Program-made: the position numbers and the translations under genes | NCBI GenBank assembly: GCA_937868075.1 | Contig: CALMLL010000061.1 | Location: 1 to 38,106, forward strand | Reading direction: 5' to 3' | DNA from: an uncultured Marmoricola sp. | GTDB taxonomy: Bacteria > Actinomycetota > Actinomycetes > Propionibacteriales > Nocardioidaceae | DNA length: 38,106 nt | The notes under the pieces: model-generated | What the model was told of the DNA's origin: nothing | Databases searched by the model: none | What the model saw: the letters and a program-made list of their open reading frames with translations, nothing else | Shown here: positions 1-8,301 of the stretch, piece after piece | Layout of the letters: the number at the start of each line of letters is the position of its first letter | How positions within the stretch are numbered: position 1 is the first letter of the stretch

Positions 1-378
1 GCCGCCCGGGAGCGGGTCCTCGGCCAAGAGCACCCCGACACCCTGACCTCCCGCAGCAACCTCGCCAACGGGTACTACGCGGTCGGGCGGACCCAGGACG
101 CGGTCACCCTGTGGGAGGCGACCCTGGCCACCCGGGAGCGGGTCCTCGGCCAGGAGCACCCGGACACCTTGGCCTCCCGCAGCAACCTCGCCGCCGGGTA
201 CCACACGGTCGGGCGCACCCAGGACGCGATTACCCTGCACGAGGCGACGCTAGCCACCATGGACCAGGTCCTCGGACCGGACCACCCCGACACCCTGACC
301 TCCCGCAACAACCTCGCCAAGGCGTACCGAGCCGGCGGCCGGGAAGAGGACGCGGATCTGCTTGAGCGGCCCGTCGCC
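1..378 (+). repeat. Three tandem 126-bp coding repeats
   Basis: Units at 1-126, 127-252 and 253-378 each encode one 42-residue TPR motif. Units 1 and 2 are close at the DNA level as well as in protein, with long shared stretches around cgggagcgggtcctcggcca. That points to recent duplication or gene conversion. The third unit is more diverged. Confidence 0.75.
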
Positions 379-396
379 ACTGACCCGCCTGGTTGA
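1..396 (+). CDS. Tetratricopeptide-repeat protein, C-terminal fragment cut by the window edge
   Basis: The frame is open from base 1 to a TGA at 394-396, giving 131 residues of a protein whose start lies upstream. It is built of three 42-residue units of the kinesin-light-chain type, each with the core RVLGQEHPDTL, then SRSNLA and GRTQDA. Such repeats are known from the C-termini of actinomycete STAND/NB-ARC NTPases, where they act as sensor or protein-binding surfaces; no NTPase domain is visible because the gene is truncated by the window. The last unit diverges (GREEDADLLER) and ends in a short acidic tail. It converges on the cell-wall hydrolase gene across a 78-base gap with no clear terminator. 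Function beyond protein binding cannot be stated. Confidence 0.8.
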   Translation, partial: AARERVLGQEHPDTLTSRSNLANGYYAVGRTQDAVTLWEATLATRERVLGQEHPDTLASRSNLAAGYHTVGRTQDAITLHEATLATMDQVLGPDHPDTLTSRNNLAKAYRAGGREEDADLLERPVATDPPG

Positions 397-474
397 GTGC
401 CGTCCGGCGCCGCCTCCCGCGGGGGATCGTCGGGTCCGATGGCGCCGAACGAGCACTCATCAGCGATCTGATGC

Positions 475-1650
475 TCAGCCCGAGGCCAGCGGGGCGGTCA
501 CGGGCAGGTCGCTGATCGGTCGCCGGTCAGCGCTCCTGTCGTCGCCCGGCCCGCAGTCAGCGGGGTCGCCGAGGACGGTGCCGCCGCCGTAAACGTGGGC
601 GTAGTGCAGGACGTCGTTGACGTACCAGGTGGCGTGGTTGTAGCCGAAGATCGCCCGGCGGACGCCGTCGGCGCCTCCGGTGTGCACGCCGAGGGCGGTG
701 AGGTAGTTGGCGGCTGAGGTGACGGAGTCGGCGTCGTTGCGGATGTCGGCGTGGCCGTCGAGGTCGCCATCGACGCCGTAGCTGGCGAACGTGGCTGGCA
801 GGAACTGCATCAGTCCTTGCGCGCCGGCGGTGCTGGTCGCGGTGGTGCGTCCGTGGCCGGTCTCTTCCATCCCGATCCCAGCGAGCAGGGTCCACGGCAA
901 CCTGTACGTGTCCGCGGCGGCCAAGTAGAGACGCTTGACCCGGTCCGGGATGGGTAGGGCCGGGTTGGTCAGGGAGGCCAGCCGGGGGATGCCCGCCGGT
1001 GGCAGGGGGAACCCGCCGCCTCCCTCACCCCCAGGCGTGCCGGGCGGGGTGCCTGGGATTGTGGGGGCCACGGGTTCGCCGGTCAGGGGTGCCCCCTGGT
1101 CGAGCATGAATGGGATGGCGTTGACCGGCACCCCGTCGACCCGGACCTCGAAGTGCAGGTGGTTGCCGGTGCTCGCCCCGGTCGACCCTTCGACCCCGAT
1201 CTGCTGTCCGGTCGACACGACCGCGCCCGCGGTGATCCCCGTGGTGATGCTGGCCAGGTGCCCGTACAGGGTGGACACCCCGGTGCCGTGGTCGAGGACG
1301 ACGGCGGCGCCATACGCGCCCTGCCAGCCGGCGGACGTGACCCGCCCGGCGGCAGCGGCCACGACGGGGCCGGGGCCGGGCTGGGAGACGAGGTCGGTTC
1401 CGGTGTGGAGGCGCCACTGGTGGTAGATCGGGTGGTACCGCATCCCGAAGCCGCTGGTGACGATGTAGGCCTGCTGGAACGGGGGACGCCACTGCCCGGT
1501 GGCCGGGTCCCCGGAGGCGCCACACGCGGTGACGCGGAGCTGTTCGGCGATCGCGGGGGTCTGCGCGGCCGCCGCGAACGCGGCGAGGAACATCGGCCCA
1601 CCCAGCAACAGGAGGAGGACGCTGAGCGCGGCGGGTGCGGTCTTCTTCAT
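475..1650 (-). CDS. Bifunctional cell-wall hydrolase: M23 endopeptidase plus lytic transglycosylase
   Basis: The 391-residue protein starts with a signal peptide or anchor (residues 3-29, KK followed by a hydrophobic run). Residues about 60-175 are a peptidase M23 domain: zinc ligands H82 and D86 in HTGTDL and H166 in HLHFEV, plus YGHLAS. A Gly/Pro linker (195-222) leads to a lysozyme-like transglycosylase domain (about 235-345) with a catalytic Glu in GIGMEETGHG, then AQGLMQFLPATF and FGYNHA. In type IV secretion systems such proteins (VirB1/CwlT type) open peptidoglycan locally for the transfer channel. It is the last gene of the minus-strand conjugation operon, 11 bases after the ATPase stop, with an AGGA-like site before ATG. 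Domain calls are secure; the role in transfer is inferred from the neighbours. Confidence 0.92.
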   Translation of the reverse strand: MKKTAPAALSVLLLLLGGPMFLAAFAAAAQTPAIAEQLRVTACGASGDPATGQWRPPFQQAYIVTSGFGMRYHPIYHQWRLHTGTDLVSQPGPGPVVAAAAGRVTSAGWQGAYGAAVVLDHGTGVSTLYGHLASITTGITAGAVVSTGQQIGVEGSTGASTGNHLHFEVRVDGVPVNAIPFMLDQGAPLTGEPVAPTIPGTPPGTPGGEGGGGFPLPPAGIPRLASLTNPALPIPDRVKRLYLAAADTYRLPWTLLAGIGMEETGHGRTTATSTAGAQGLMQFLPATFASYGVDGDLDGHADIRNDADSVTSAANYLTALGVHTGGADGVRRAIFGYNHATWYVNDVLHYAHVYGGGTVLGDPADCGPGDDRSADRRPISDLPVTAPLASG

Positions 1651-1661
1651 CGCTGGTCGTC

Positions 1662-3182
1662 CTATCCGGCGCTGGCGATCGCGGCCTGGGTCCAGGCGAG
1701 GCGGGCTTCGGCGGGGTGCAGCACGGTTTGGACTTTGTATGGGCGGTCACCGACGAGCCACAGGGCGCGGCCTTTGCCGTGCAGGGCCCACCCGGTCAGG
1801 GTGTCTCGGGCGATCGGGCCGAGGCCGAGGAGGGTGTCGAGCTCTTCGGCGACGGCGTCATGCTGCCCGTGGAGGACCTTGACGTCGGCCAGGTGCAGGA
1901 GGTCTTTGGCGATGGTCGCGGCTTGGGACCCGGCGTGCCCGACGGTGTGCAGGTCGGACGGTTTGTGGGCGTTGGCCCAGTGGATGTCGCCGCCGCGGCC
2001 GGCCGCGCCGCGGGACAGGCGCAGGTCCTCGTCGAACGCTTTGACCGCGTCGACGCCGAGGCGCATGACCTTCCACACCTCGTCGCGGATGACGACGCGA
2101 AGGTCCCCGGGGGTGGACAGCTCGCGCATCGCCCGGCCCCAGCTGTTCAGGCAGACCAGGGCGATCCCGACCGCCTCATCTCCCAGTGGTGCGAGGCGGG
2201 ACAGGCTCAGCGACTGGATCGGGGCGTCCCAGTCGACGTCGATGGTGGTGTGGTCGTCGAACAGCCCGGCCAGGGCGCCGGTGACGAGCTGGCCGAGGGC
2301 GTCGCGCAGCAGGCGGGTCTGGTCGAGGAAGTCCCGCACCGACGCGTACCGGCAGTCGCCGACCAGGTCGGTGGTGGGGTTGGTCAGCAGGTGCCACAGC
2401 GCCGGGATGGTCGTCTCGCGCAGCGCGCTGGCGCCGTCGCGGTAGCCGGTCAGGTCCCGCAGGGCGTTGGTGACGACGGACTCTTCCGACGGCCCGAACG
2501 GGACTCGGTGCTCGCCGATGCGTTGGCTGCCGACCAGGGCCCGGACGAGAGTGAGCCAGCGACCGAAGATCAGCCCGGCCCGGCCGCGGGCCGCGCCAGG
2601 GTCGAGGCCGTCCCAGCCGTGGATAAGCGGCCCGAACGCGAGCGGGTTGATCCGGGCAGGCAGGCCGGGCCCGACGTGCAGCGGTTCGACGCCGAAGAAC
2701 CGGCACAGGTCCTCGTACTCGTCCTTGGGGTCACCCAGGACCAGGATGCGATACCCGAAGTCGGTCATCCGCAGGGCGAACGCCTTGGCGGTGGCGGACT
2801 TCCCGGTGCCGGGTTTGCCGAAGCAGAACACGTTGGGGTTGGTGACCGGGATGTCGTCGCGCAGGACCCAGCCGAGCGGGTCGGCGTAGAACGCGGACCC
2901 GGACAGCACATCGATGCCCATCTGCGCGCCGGTCGGGGGCAGCCCGGGGGTGGCAATGAACGGCCAGAACACCGGCGCCTGGTCCGAAGACATCCGATAC
3001 GGCACGACCGGTGCCGTCGCCGACGCCCAGCCCCGGCCGGGGGCGCGCTGCCCGCGCCGTGGGGTATGCCGGAACAGCCGCGCGGCCCTGCCCTGGTCTA
3101 GCGGTGCGGGAGTGGTGGGCAGGTCGTGGCCGAAGTCGGCGAGCAGCCGCGCCATGCTCCGCCCGCCCGTGGGGGTGGTCAT
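1662..3182 (-). CDS. VirB4/TraG-like conjugation ATPase (C-terminal ATPase half)
   Basis: The 506-residue protein carries Walker A GKPGTGKS at residues 122-129 (context NPNVFCFGKPGTGKSATAKA) and a Walker B-like segment LRVVIRDEVWKVM near residue 385, followed by a stretch containing AGRGGDIHWANAHKPSD, as in VirB4/TraC-type ATPases. There is no membrane segment. In actinomycete elements the VirB4 function is commonly split between an SCO6880-type membrane protein and this soluble ATPase, and the two genes sit together here. The ATG overlaps the SCO6880 stop as ATGA (3179-3182), so translation is coupled. It probably powers substrate translocation or pilus assembly at the inner face of the membrane. 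It is not a VirD4 coupling protein by visible motifs, though that separation is hard by eye. Confidence 0.88.
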   Translation of the reverse strand: MTTPTGGRSMARLLADFGHDLPTTPAPLDQGRAARLFRHTPRRGQRAPGRGWASATAPVVPYRMSSDQAPVFWPFIATPGLPPTGAQMGIDVLSGSAFYADPLGWVLRDDIPVTNPNVFCFGKPGTGKSATAKAFALRMTDFGYRILVLGDPKDEYEDLCRFFGVEPLHVGPGLPARINPLAFGPLIHGWDGLDPGAARGRAGLIFGRWLTLVRALVGSQRIGEHRVPFGPSEESVVTNALRDLTGYRDGASALRETTIPALWHLLTNPTTDLVGDCRYASVRDFLDQTRLLRDALGQLVTGALAGLFDDHTTIDVDWDAPIQSLSLSRLAPLGDEAVGIALVCLNSWGRAMRELSTPGDLRVVIRDEVWKVMRLGVDAVKAFDEDLRLSRGAAGRGGDIHWANAHKPSDLHTVGHAGSQAATIAKDLLHLADVKVLHGQHDAVAEELDTLLGLGPIARDTLTGWALHGKGRALWLVGDRPYKVQTVLHPAEARLAWTQAAIASAG

Positions 3183-4687
3183 GCGTCACTGCCGCGGGTC
3201 AAGGACACGCCGAGGGGGACGGCGGCGGCGGCGAACGCGGTGTCTTGGGACAGGTCCAGGCGCAGCGGGGCGAACCCGGCCCGGCGGACGGCCGCGTCGA
3301 GGCGCCGGCCGGCCTCGGCGACCCGGGCGGTCTTGGGGACGGTGACGGCGCACACGGCATACGGCAGGGTCAGGGCGTTCCCGCGGGCGAGCTTGGCCTC
3401 CAGGAGGCGGACCTGGTCGGCCTCGTCGGCGGCTTTGGTGCCGTGTCTGACCTTCGCCTTGTCGCGCAGGGCCTGCCCGAGGTCGGCCATCCACTGCCCG
3501 GTGGCCGAGGCGCGGGCGGCGGTGGACTGGGTCAGGACCGGGTAGGCGACCAGGTAGCTGCGGCGTTCTCCCGGCTCGGTCGGGGTCAGGACGGGGGCCA
3601 GGGCGCCCATCACGGCGCCCTTGACGGGCAGGGTGACTGCGGCGCAGATCGAGTTCCACGCGTCGTGGCTGTAGTGCCGCGCTGCCGGGTCGGCCCCGGA
3701 GGGTCCGGCCATCGCCCAGGGGACGGTGGCGTGGACGCCGGGGTCGGTGTCGCGGCTGGTGAGGGCGTCGATGATCGCGGCCCGGTCGCCGGGGGCGAAC
3801 CCGGTGCGGCAGGCGGCGGCCAGGTCGGGGCTGGTCAGCCACGTCACCGACGTCATCCCCAAACCGGCCGCCAGGTGGGCCTCGACCTCGCCGAGGAGGC
3901 TGTAGAGGACCCGGGCCCGGCCTTCCAGGCCGCCGCCGGACTCCTTGGCCTCCTTCCCCAGCCTGGTCTCGGGCACGACAACGGTCAGGAACGCCTCGGT
4001 CCGCACCGCCGCGTGGGTGAGCCGCTGTTGGAGGTCGTCGTTGACGACCCGTGCCTGCGCCGGACCGTCGGGGCGGCGGTGCGCGGCGATCCACTGGTCG
4101 CGTTCGGCGCCGTCCTCAGGGACGGTCCGGACCAGGAACAGCAGCTCGGTGATGAGCTCGGTGCGGCTGGCCTGGTCGAGCAGCTCGGTCAGGCCCCGGC
4201 CGAGACGGGCCCGGTCCGGGCCGTCGCGCATCCCGATGCCGGGGTGCACGACCGCGGCGGTGACCGCCCAGGTCCGGTCGGCGTGGTTCTGGATGATCGC
4301 GACCCGGGTCCCGGCGACCCCCACCGGGGGGCCGTCGTGGATGGCGATCCCGGCCAACACCCCGGGCAGGTCGACGTCATCCAGGTCGGCGGCCCGCCCG
4401 GTCGCTGCGCGGGCCCGGAACCGTGACCACCCGGTCAGCCCACCGACGGCGAAGGTCACCGACGCGGCGGCCCACCCCAGGGCGGACCGGCCCCGGATCG
4501 GGACGACCGTCACGACGGTCACGGCCGCCCAGAGAGTCAGGAACGTCACGGCGGAGGACCAGGCCCCCTGCTGGACCGACCACGCGACCGGCACGCTCGA
4601 CACGGCGACGATGGCCAGCTGGAGCCCGGACAGGCCGAAGAACCAGCCGATCCGGGCCCGGGTGTAGTCGTTATAGAGGACAGCCAT
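3179..4687 (-). CDS. SCO6880-family type IV secretion membrane protein
   Basis: The 502-residue protein has two N-terminal helices (about residues 14-38 and 44-66, VB3/PrgI-like), a third hydrophobic stretch near 68-86, and a long soluble domain with no nucleotide-binding motif. The start of the soluble part (RFRARAATG, then VAIIQNHADRTW) and the later VTWLTSPDLAAACRTGFAPG segment match the SCO6880 family found beside conjugation ATPases in actinomycetes. It likely supplies the VirB3 plus VirB4 N-terminal role as the membrane platform for the ATPase encoded next. An AGGAG site lies about 7 bases before ATG, and the TrbL-like stop is 18 bases upstream. Family assignment comes from recall of the pattern and context. 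Confidence 0.88.
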   Translation of the reverse strand: MAVLYNDYTRARIGWFFGLSGLQLAIVAVSSVPVAWSVQQGAWSSAVTFLTLWAAVTVVTVVPIRGRSALGWAAASVTFAVGGLTGWSRFRARAATGRAADLDDVDLPGVLAGIAIHDGPPVGVAGTRVAIIQNHADRTWAVTAAVVHPGIGMRDGPDRARLGRGLTELLDQASRTELITELLFLVRTVPEDGAERDQWIAAHRRPDGPAQARVVNDDLQQRLTHAAVRTEAFLTVVVPETRLGKEAKESGGGLEGRARVLYSLLGEVEAHLAAGLGMTSVTWLTSPDLAAACRTGFAPGDRAAIIDALTSRDTDPGVHATVPWAMAGPSGADPAARHYSHDAWNSICAAVTLPVKGAVMGALAPVLTPTEPGERRSYLVAYPVLTQSTAARASATGQWMADLGQALRDKAKVRHGTKAADEADQVRLLEAKLARGNALTLPYAVCAVTVPKTARVAEAGRRLDAAVRRAGFAPLRLDLSQDTAFAAAAVPLGVSLTRGSDA

Positions 4688-4705
4688 GACGGTGCTCCTG
4701 TCGTG

Positions 4706-6172
4706 TCAGACGGGGACGACCGGGATCGCGGCAGCCGCTTCGCCACCGGCGGCGGCACCGGCGGCGCCCGTGGCGCCCGTGGCACCAGACGTGGTGGCCG
4801 ACGCGCCGGGCGGCCCGCCGGGACGTCCCCCCGCCCCTGGGGCACCCAGCGCCGGGCCGAACCGCGGCGCGGCGCCGGCCATGGCGTCGTCCGGGGTGGA
4901 GTCGGCAGGGCCGGACCCGTTGATGTCGGGGTTGTCGTCGTCCCGAGGCCCCCGCGAACCGGCGCCGCGGGTTCTGCTGGTGGAGAAGTCCGGGACGTAG
5001 CTGGCGTGCCCGACACCCATCTGGTGGGTCACGTCGGCGCCGAGAGCCGCACCCTTCCCGGCGAGGGTCTGCATCGCCCCCAACCCGGCCACGAGTCCCT
5101 GCCCGGCCACGCCGAGCACCCCCGCCATGGCGCCCCCGGCGTGCCGGGTGAACCGGGCCGACGTGTCGGCCTCGCTGGCGCTCTCCCCCTGTGACCGGCC
5201 GTACCCGTCAGCCGTGGACGCCGCGGACGAGGCCGGCGCGCCAGTGTCGCCGCGTAGCAGCCCTTGAAGGCCGCCCTGGGCGCTCAGCCCGGCCCGCAGG
5301 GCCGCCCCGGAGGAGGTGCCGGGGTCGACGAACGCGAGGAGCTTGAACAGCGCGAGGGGGGCGAACGCGCCGATCGCGATGAGCAGCGCCCCCGGCACGG
5401 CCGTCCCGATCGCCGCCTGGACGGTGTCCGTCATCCCCAAGGCGACACCCTGGGTCAGCTTCACCCCGATCCCGAGGACCAGGATCATCAGGGTCGGGCT
5501 GAACGAGGCCGCGAGGAACCACCGCAGCGTCTTCCAGAACCACCCCCGACCGGTCTCGGAGACCAGCCCGGCCGCGGCGATCGGGGCCGTGGCCGTCAAC
5601 ACGACCAGCGACCCGGCGCGGGCGAGCATGACCAGGCCGTGCCCGATAGCGCCGAACACGACGAACAGACCCATGAACCCCAACACAGTCGCGACCGTGC
5701 CGTCGGAGATGTCCTCGGTGCTGAACCCGGCCCACGGCGCCCACGCCGACATCACGTCCACCCCGAGGAGGGCCTGCGTCAACGCGGCGGTGATGCCGCC
5801 CGCGCCGGCTAGGACCGCGACCGCGACGGCGACCCACACGGTCAGGACCATCCCGTACTGGCCGACCCCGATGACCGCCCGGGCCAGGCCCTGCCCGTCG
5901 CGGCGGAACACGGCCAGGCCGAACTGGACGGCGAGCATGACCAGTACCAGCGCCCCGGCCAGCCACACCGTGTACGGGTAGACCCCCGCGGCGGGCCCGG
6001 TGGCGCTCAAGTCCGGGGTGAGGAACGCGTCCTCCAGGGTGAACATCAGCTTCAACAGCCACAGCCCGGCGTTCCAGATCCCCAGCATCGCCGCCGTCCA
6101 CGCGTCGGCGGCGACCTTCCCAGCGGCCTCGCCGAGGTAGTGGAAGGGGTTGACGACATCCCACCAGTTCAT
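4706..6172 (-). CDS. TrbL/VirB6-like polytopic conjugation protein
   Basis: I start this at MNWWDVVNPFHYLGEAAGK (488 residues), which has AGGAG 8 bases upstream; a longer in-frame start at 6304 only adds Arg/Gly-rich sequence antisense-like to its neighbour. Several long hydrophobic segments (around residues 60, 95, 140, 180, 205, 245 and 290) make a VirB6/TrbL-type channel subunit. The last 150 residues are a low-complexity Gly/Ala/Pro/Asp tail that is probably disordered, ending GEAAAAIPVVPV. The upstream gene ends inside its ribosome-binding region. The predicted role is the inner-membrane pore of the transfer apparatus; the long tail may reach the wall or the cytoplasm. Confidence 0.87.
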   Translation of the reverse strand: MNWWDVVNPFHYLGEAAGKVAADAWTAAMLGIWNAGLWLLKLMFTLEDAFLTPDLSATGPAAGVYPYTVWLAGALVLVMLAVQFGLAVFRRDGQGLARAVIGVGQYGMVLTVWVAVAVAVLAGAGGITAALTQALLGVDVMSAWAPWAGFSTEDISDGTVATVLGFMGLFVVFGAIGHGLVMLARAGSLVVLTATAPIAAAGLVSETGRGWFWKTLRWFLAASFSPTLMILVLGIGVKLTQGVALGMTDTVQAAIGTAVPGALLIAIGAFAPLALFKLLAFVDPGTSSGAALRAGLSAQGGLQGLLRGDTGAPASSAASTADGYGRSQGESASEADTSARFTRHAGGAMAGVLGVAGQGLVAGLGAMQTLAGKGAALGADVTHQMGVGHASYVPDFSTSRTRGAGSRGPRDDDNPDINGSGPADSTPDDAMAGAAPRFGPALGAPGAGGRPGGPPGASATTSGATGATGAAGAAAGGEAAAAIPVVPV

Positions 6173-6177
6173 CCCGG

Positions 6178-6999
6178 TCACTCCTGCCCTGTCGGGGTCC
6201 AGGTCCGCCAGCCCGCCGCGCGGGCCAGGTCGGTCCCGGGCCAGGTCGACGGGGCCCGGGCCGGGGCCGGGCCGGGCCCGATGAGCCACCGATCGTCGGC
6301 CCACAGCATCCGTTCGCAGTGCCCGTAGCCGATCCGCCCCCGGCCGACCGCGACCGCGCGCACGTCAAGCAGGACACACGCCAGGACCCAATCCGCCCCG
6401 TCCGTGCCCTTGACCAGCCCGGCAGCGGGTATGACGGTCACCGCGACGGCGCCCGCCATGTCCTGGGCGCCGGCGCGGCTGCCCAGGAAGGCCTGCACGT
6501 TAGCGGTCAGCTCCCACGCCGGCGCGCCCACTCCCCCAGGCAGCGCCCACTCGGCATACACCGCGGCGGCGTAGGGGATGGACATGGCCTCCAGGACCGA
6601 CGTCTCGATCGCGGCGAGCTGCCCGACCGCACCCTCGGGGGTGTGCGGAAACCCGGTGGGGACGCGCGCCGGCCCGACCCTGGTCGCGGGCGGGACCGCG
6701 AACGTCGGCAGCGGCGTCGCCGCGGGTATGCCGCGACGGGCGTCCTCGGGCCGGACCGTGAGCATCGCGGCGGCGGCCACGGCGTCGCGGTGGGCTGGGC
6801 CGTGCGCGGTCGTGTCGACCCCGGGGACACCCGTGGCAGGCGACACCGCGGGCCGGCCGCTGGCCGGGGAGGTGACCGCACCGTAGATCCCGTACCCCAG
6901 ACCGACAACGACGAGAGCAGCCGCGGCCAGGGCGCCGCCCACGGTCGCGAGGAGGCGCCGCCGACCCCACCCGCCGGTCGAGGCGGCGGTGCCGGTCAT
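6178..6999 (-). CDS. Membrane-anchored conjugation accessory protein
   Basis: The 273-residue protein has a short Arg-rich N-terminus, one transmembrane helix (about residues 15-40, LLATVGGALAAAALVVVGLG) and a large extracytoplasmic domain. The layout, and the place between a VirB2-like and a VirB6-like gene, recall VirB8/TcpC-type bitopic subunits, but I see no diagnostic motif and do not assign that family firmly. The ATG overlaps the preceding stop as ATGA at 6996-6999. Its two Cys residues in the C-terminal half (WVLACVLLDV and YGHCERML) could form a disulfide outside the cell. Confidence 0.8.
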   Translation of the reverse strand: MTGTAASTGGWGRRRLLATVGGALAAAALVVVGLGYGIYGAVTSPASGRPAVSPATGVPGVDTTAHGPAHRDAVAAAAMLTVRPEDARRGIPAATPLPTFAVPPATRVGPARVPTGFPHTPEGAVGQLAAIETSVLEAMSIPYAAAVYAEWALPGGVGAPAWELTANVQAFLGSRAGAQDMAGAVAVTVIPAAGLVKGTDGADWVLACVLLDVRAVAVGRGRIGYGHCERMLWADDRWLIGPGPAPARAPSTWPGTDLARAAGWRTWTPTGQE

Positions 7000-7283
7000 C
7001 CGATGCACCCGGACCCGGTGATGGCGTTGACCATGCCCGGCAGGACCATGTAGGCGATCCCGGCGATGAAGATGACGACGACCGAGATGACCCCGGCGCG
7101 GCTGGCATGCGGCATAGAGAACACCCGCCCGCCGACGATGGCGCCGACCCCGACCGCGGTCCCGATGAGGAACAGGATGAGCACCCCCCACAAGACGTAC
7201 CCGGTGAGCTTGTCGGCGTAGGCCTGCGCGCCCGGGGGTGCGACCGGGCAGACGACGGTGACGACCGAGGTAAGGATGGTCAT
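6996..7283 (-). CDS. Small two-helix membrane protein, VirB2/TrbC-like
   Basis: The 95-residue protein has two hydrophobic helices (about residues 28-52 and 62-87, YVLWGVLILFLIGTAVGVGA and VISVVVIFIAGIAYMVL) joined by a short loop, the topology of VirB2/TrbC pilins. One Cys lies near each end (C12 in TVVCPVAPPG and C93 in GSGCIG), both predicted on the outer face, so a terminal disulfide is possible. The start is the ATG at 7281-7283, overlapping the MinD-like stop (ATGA) and preceded by GAAGGGAA. Position and topology support a channel or pilus subunit; sequence alone does not prove it. Confidence 0.82.
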   Translation of the reverse strand: MTILTSVVTVVCPVAPPGAQAYADKLTGYVLWGVLILFLIGTAVGVGAIVGGRVFSMPHASRAGVISVVVIFIAGIAYMVLPGMVNAITGSGCIG

Positions 7284-8104
7284 GGTGTTCCCTTCTCGAT
7301 GGGTCCTGCGCCGACCTGGCGCAAGATCGTGGCCGCGGCGGCCAGCAGCGGCGCCGGCAGCGGGGTGGAGTCCACGCCGCGGCCGGCGAGGCCTCGGTCG
7401 GTCGGGATCTGGACCAGGTCGCCCCGGTCGGCGGCGGCCCGGGCCAGCGAGCCCATGCTGGGCTCGACCCCGCGGGGCCACCTGCGCAGCGGCGGTCCGA
7501 CGACAGCCACGACCACACGGGCCGGGCCCAGCATCGCCAGGGCCGCCTCGAGGCGGCGCATCCCGGGGATCGTCGCGGTGCTGACCGCCACCACATGCGG
7601 GGCGGCTTCGAGGGCCCGGGTGAGCCACCCGCGGGACGTCAGGGCGTGGTTCAGCTCCCACCCGACATCCAGGACGGTCAGCGACACCGGCGGGTCGGCG
7701 AGGTCCGGGAGGGGCAGGTCTGCGGGGGATGCGAAGGCCTCGGTGGTGCGGGCGACCAGGACCCCCTCGCGCCGACCTAGCGCCCACCCGGCGGGCGTGC
7801 TGCCGAGCTCCGCGGTCGCGGCTGAGGCCAGCCCCGAGGTGGTCACGGTGCTGCACTCCAGGACCCGGGCGTGCCCGGCTGCTGTCGCCACCGCCAACGC
7901 GGTAGTCGAGGCTCCCGCCGAGCCGACACAGCCGACCACCGGCAGGACCGGCTCTTCGGCATCCCACTGCTCGGGCATCACAGGACTGCGCCTCGGGGGC
8001 CGCGCGGTGGGTGTTCGGCTGCGGAACTGGCCGTCTTGGACGGCCCACCAGGCGCGGCGCAGCTCGTCGACACTGACCGGCCGGACCGGGCTCTGGGTCG
8101 TCAC
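7280..8104 (-). CDS. MinD/ParA-like P-loop protein of the conjugation operon
   Basis: I start this at the GTG at 8102-8104, which overlaps the upstream TGA as GTGA; the longer ORF to 8338 only adds out-of-frame sequence of the small upstream gene. The 274-residue product contains VVGCVGSAGASTTALAVA, a MinD-like phosphate loop in which the usual lysine of GKT/S is replaced (GSAGASTT). Later LTVLDVGWELNHAL looks like the Walker B strand and VVAVSTATIPGMRRLEAAL the switch region. Related proteins occur in actinomycete conjugation clusters and may position or gate the apparatus. The lack of the P-loop lysine leaves ATP hydrolysis in doubt. Confidence 0.82.
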   Translation of the reverse strand: MTTQSPVRPVSVDELRRAWWAVQDGQFRSRTPTARPPRRSPVMPEQWDAEEPVLPVVGCVGSAGASTTALAVATAAGHARVLECSTVTTSGLASAATAELGSTPAGWALGRREGVLVARTTEAFASPADLPLPDLADPPVSLTVLDVGWELNHALTSRGWLTRALEAAPHVVAVSTATIPGMRRLEAALAMLGPARVVVAVVGPPLRRWPRGVEPSMGSLARAAADRGDLVQIPTDRGLAGRGVDSTPLPAPLLAAAATILRQVGAGPIEKGTP

Positions 8105-8301
8105 CGGGACCAACCCCCCGGCCGCTGGGTTCGCGGCAGAGCCGCATCCTGATCGTGCGTCGAAGGCCACGGCCGGACAGCCGTGTCCACGGTGCCCGCC
8201 GCCATAGGCGGTTCGATGCCCACAAACATCTGCGGTCCGCTGGTCGTGGTCATCGTCATCACCTCGATGCCGAAAGCCGGAAACCCGCCGCGGGTGGTCA
8301 C
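8101..8301 (-). CDS. Small hypothetical protein (66 aa) in the conjugation operon
   Basis: The GTG at 8299-8301 overlaps the regulator's stop as GTGA, and this gene's TGA overlaps the next GTG in the same way, so it is locked into the operon on both sides. That coupling is the main reason to accept it. The product has no membrane helix or recognised domain; it has a Met/Thr-rich start (EVMTMTTTSGPQMFVGIEPP) and a polar tail. An internal ATG start at Met15 or Met17 is possible. Function unknown. Confidence 0.6.
   Translation of the reverse strand: MTTRGGFPAFGIEVMTMTTTSGPQMFVGIEPPMAAGTVDTAVRPWPSTHDQDAALPRTQRPGGWSR

Noticed and set aside
1153..4426. Long plus-strand ORFs opposite the VirB4-like and SCO6880 genes
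   Set aside because: Low-complexity Gly/Arg/Val/Pro sequence, no ribosome-binding site, and fully antisense to recognised genes.
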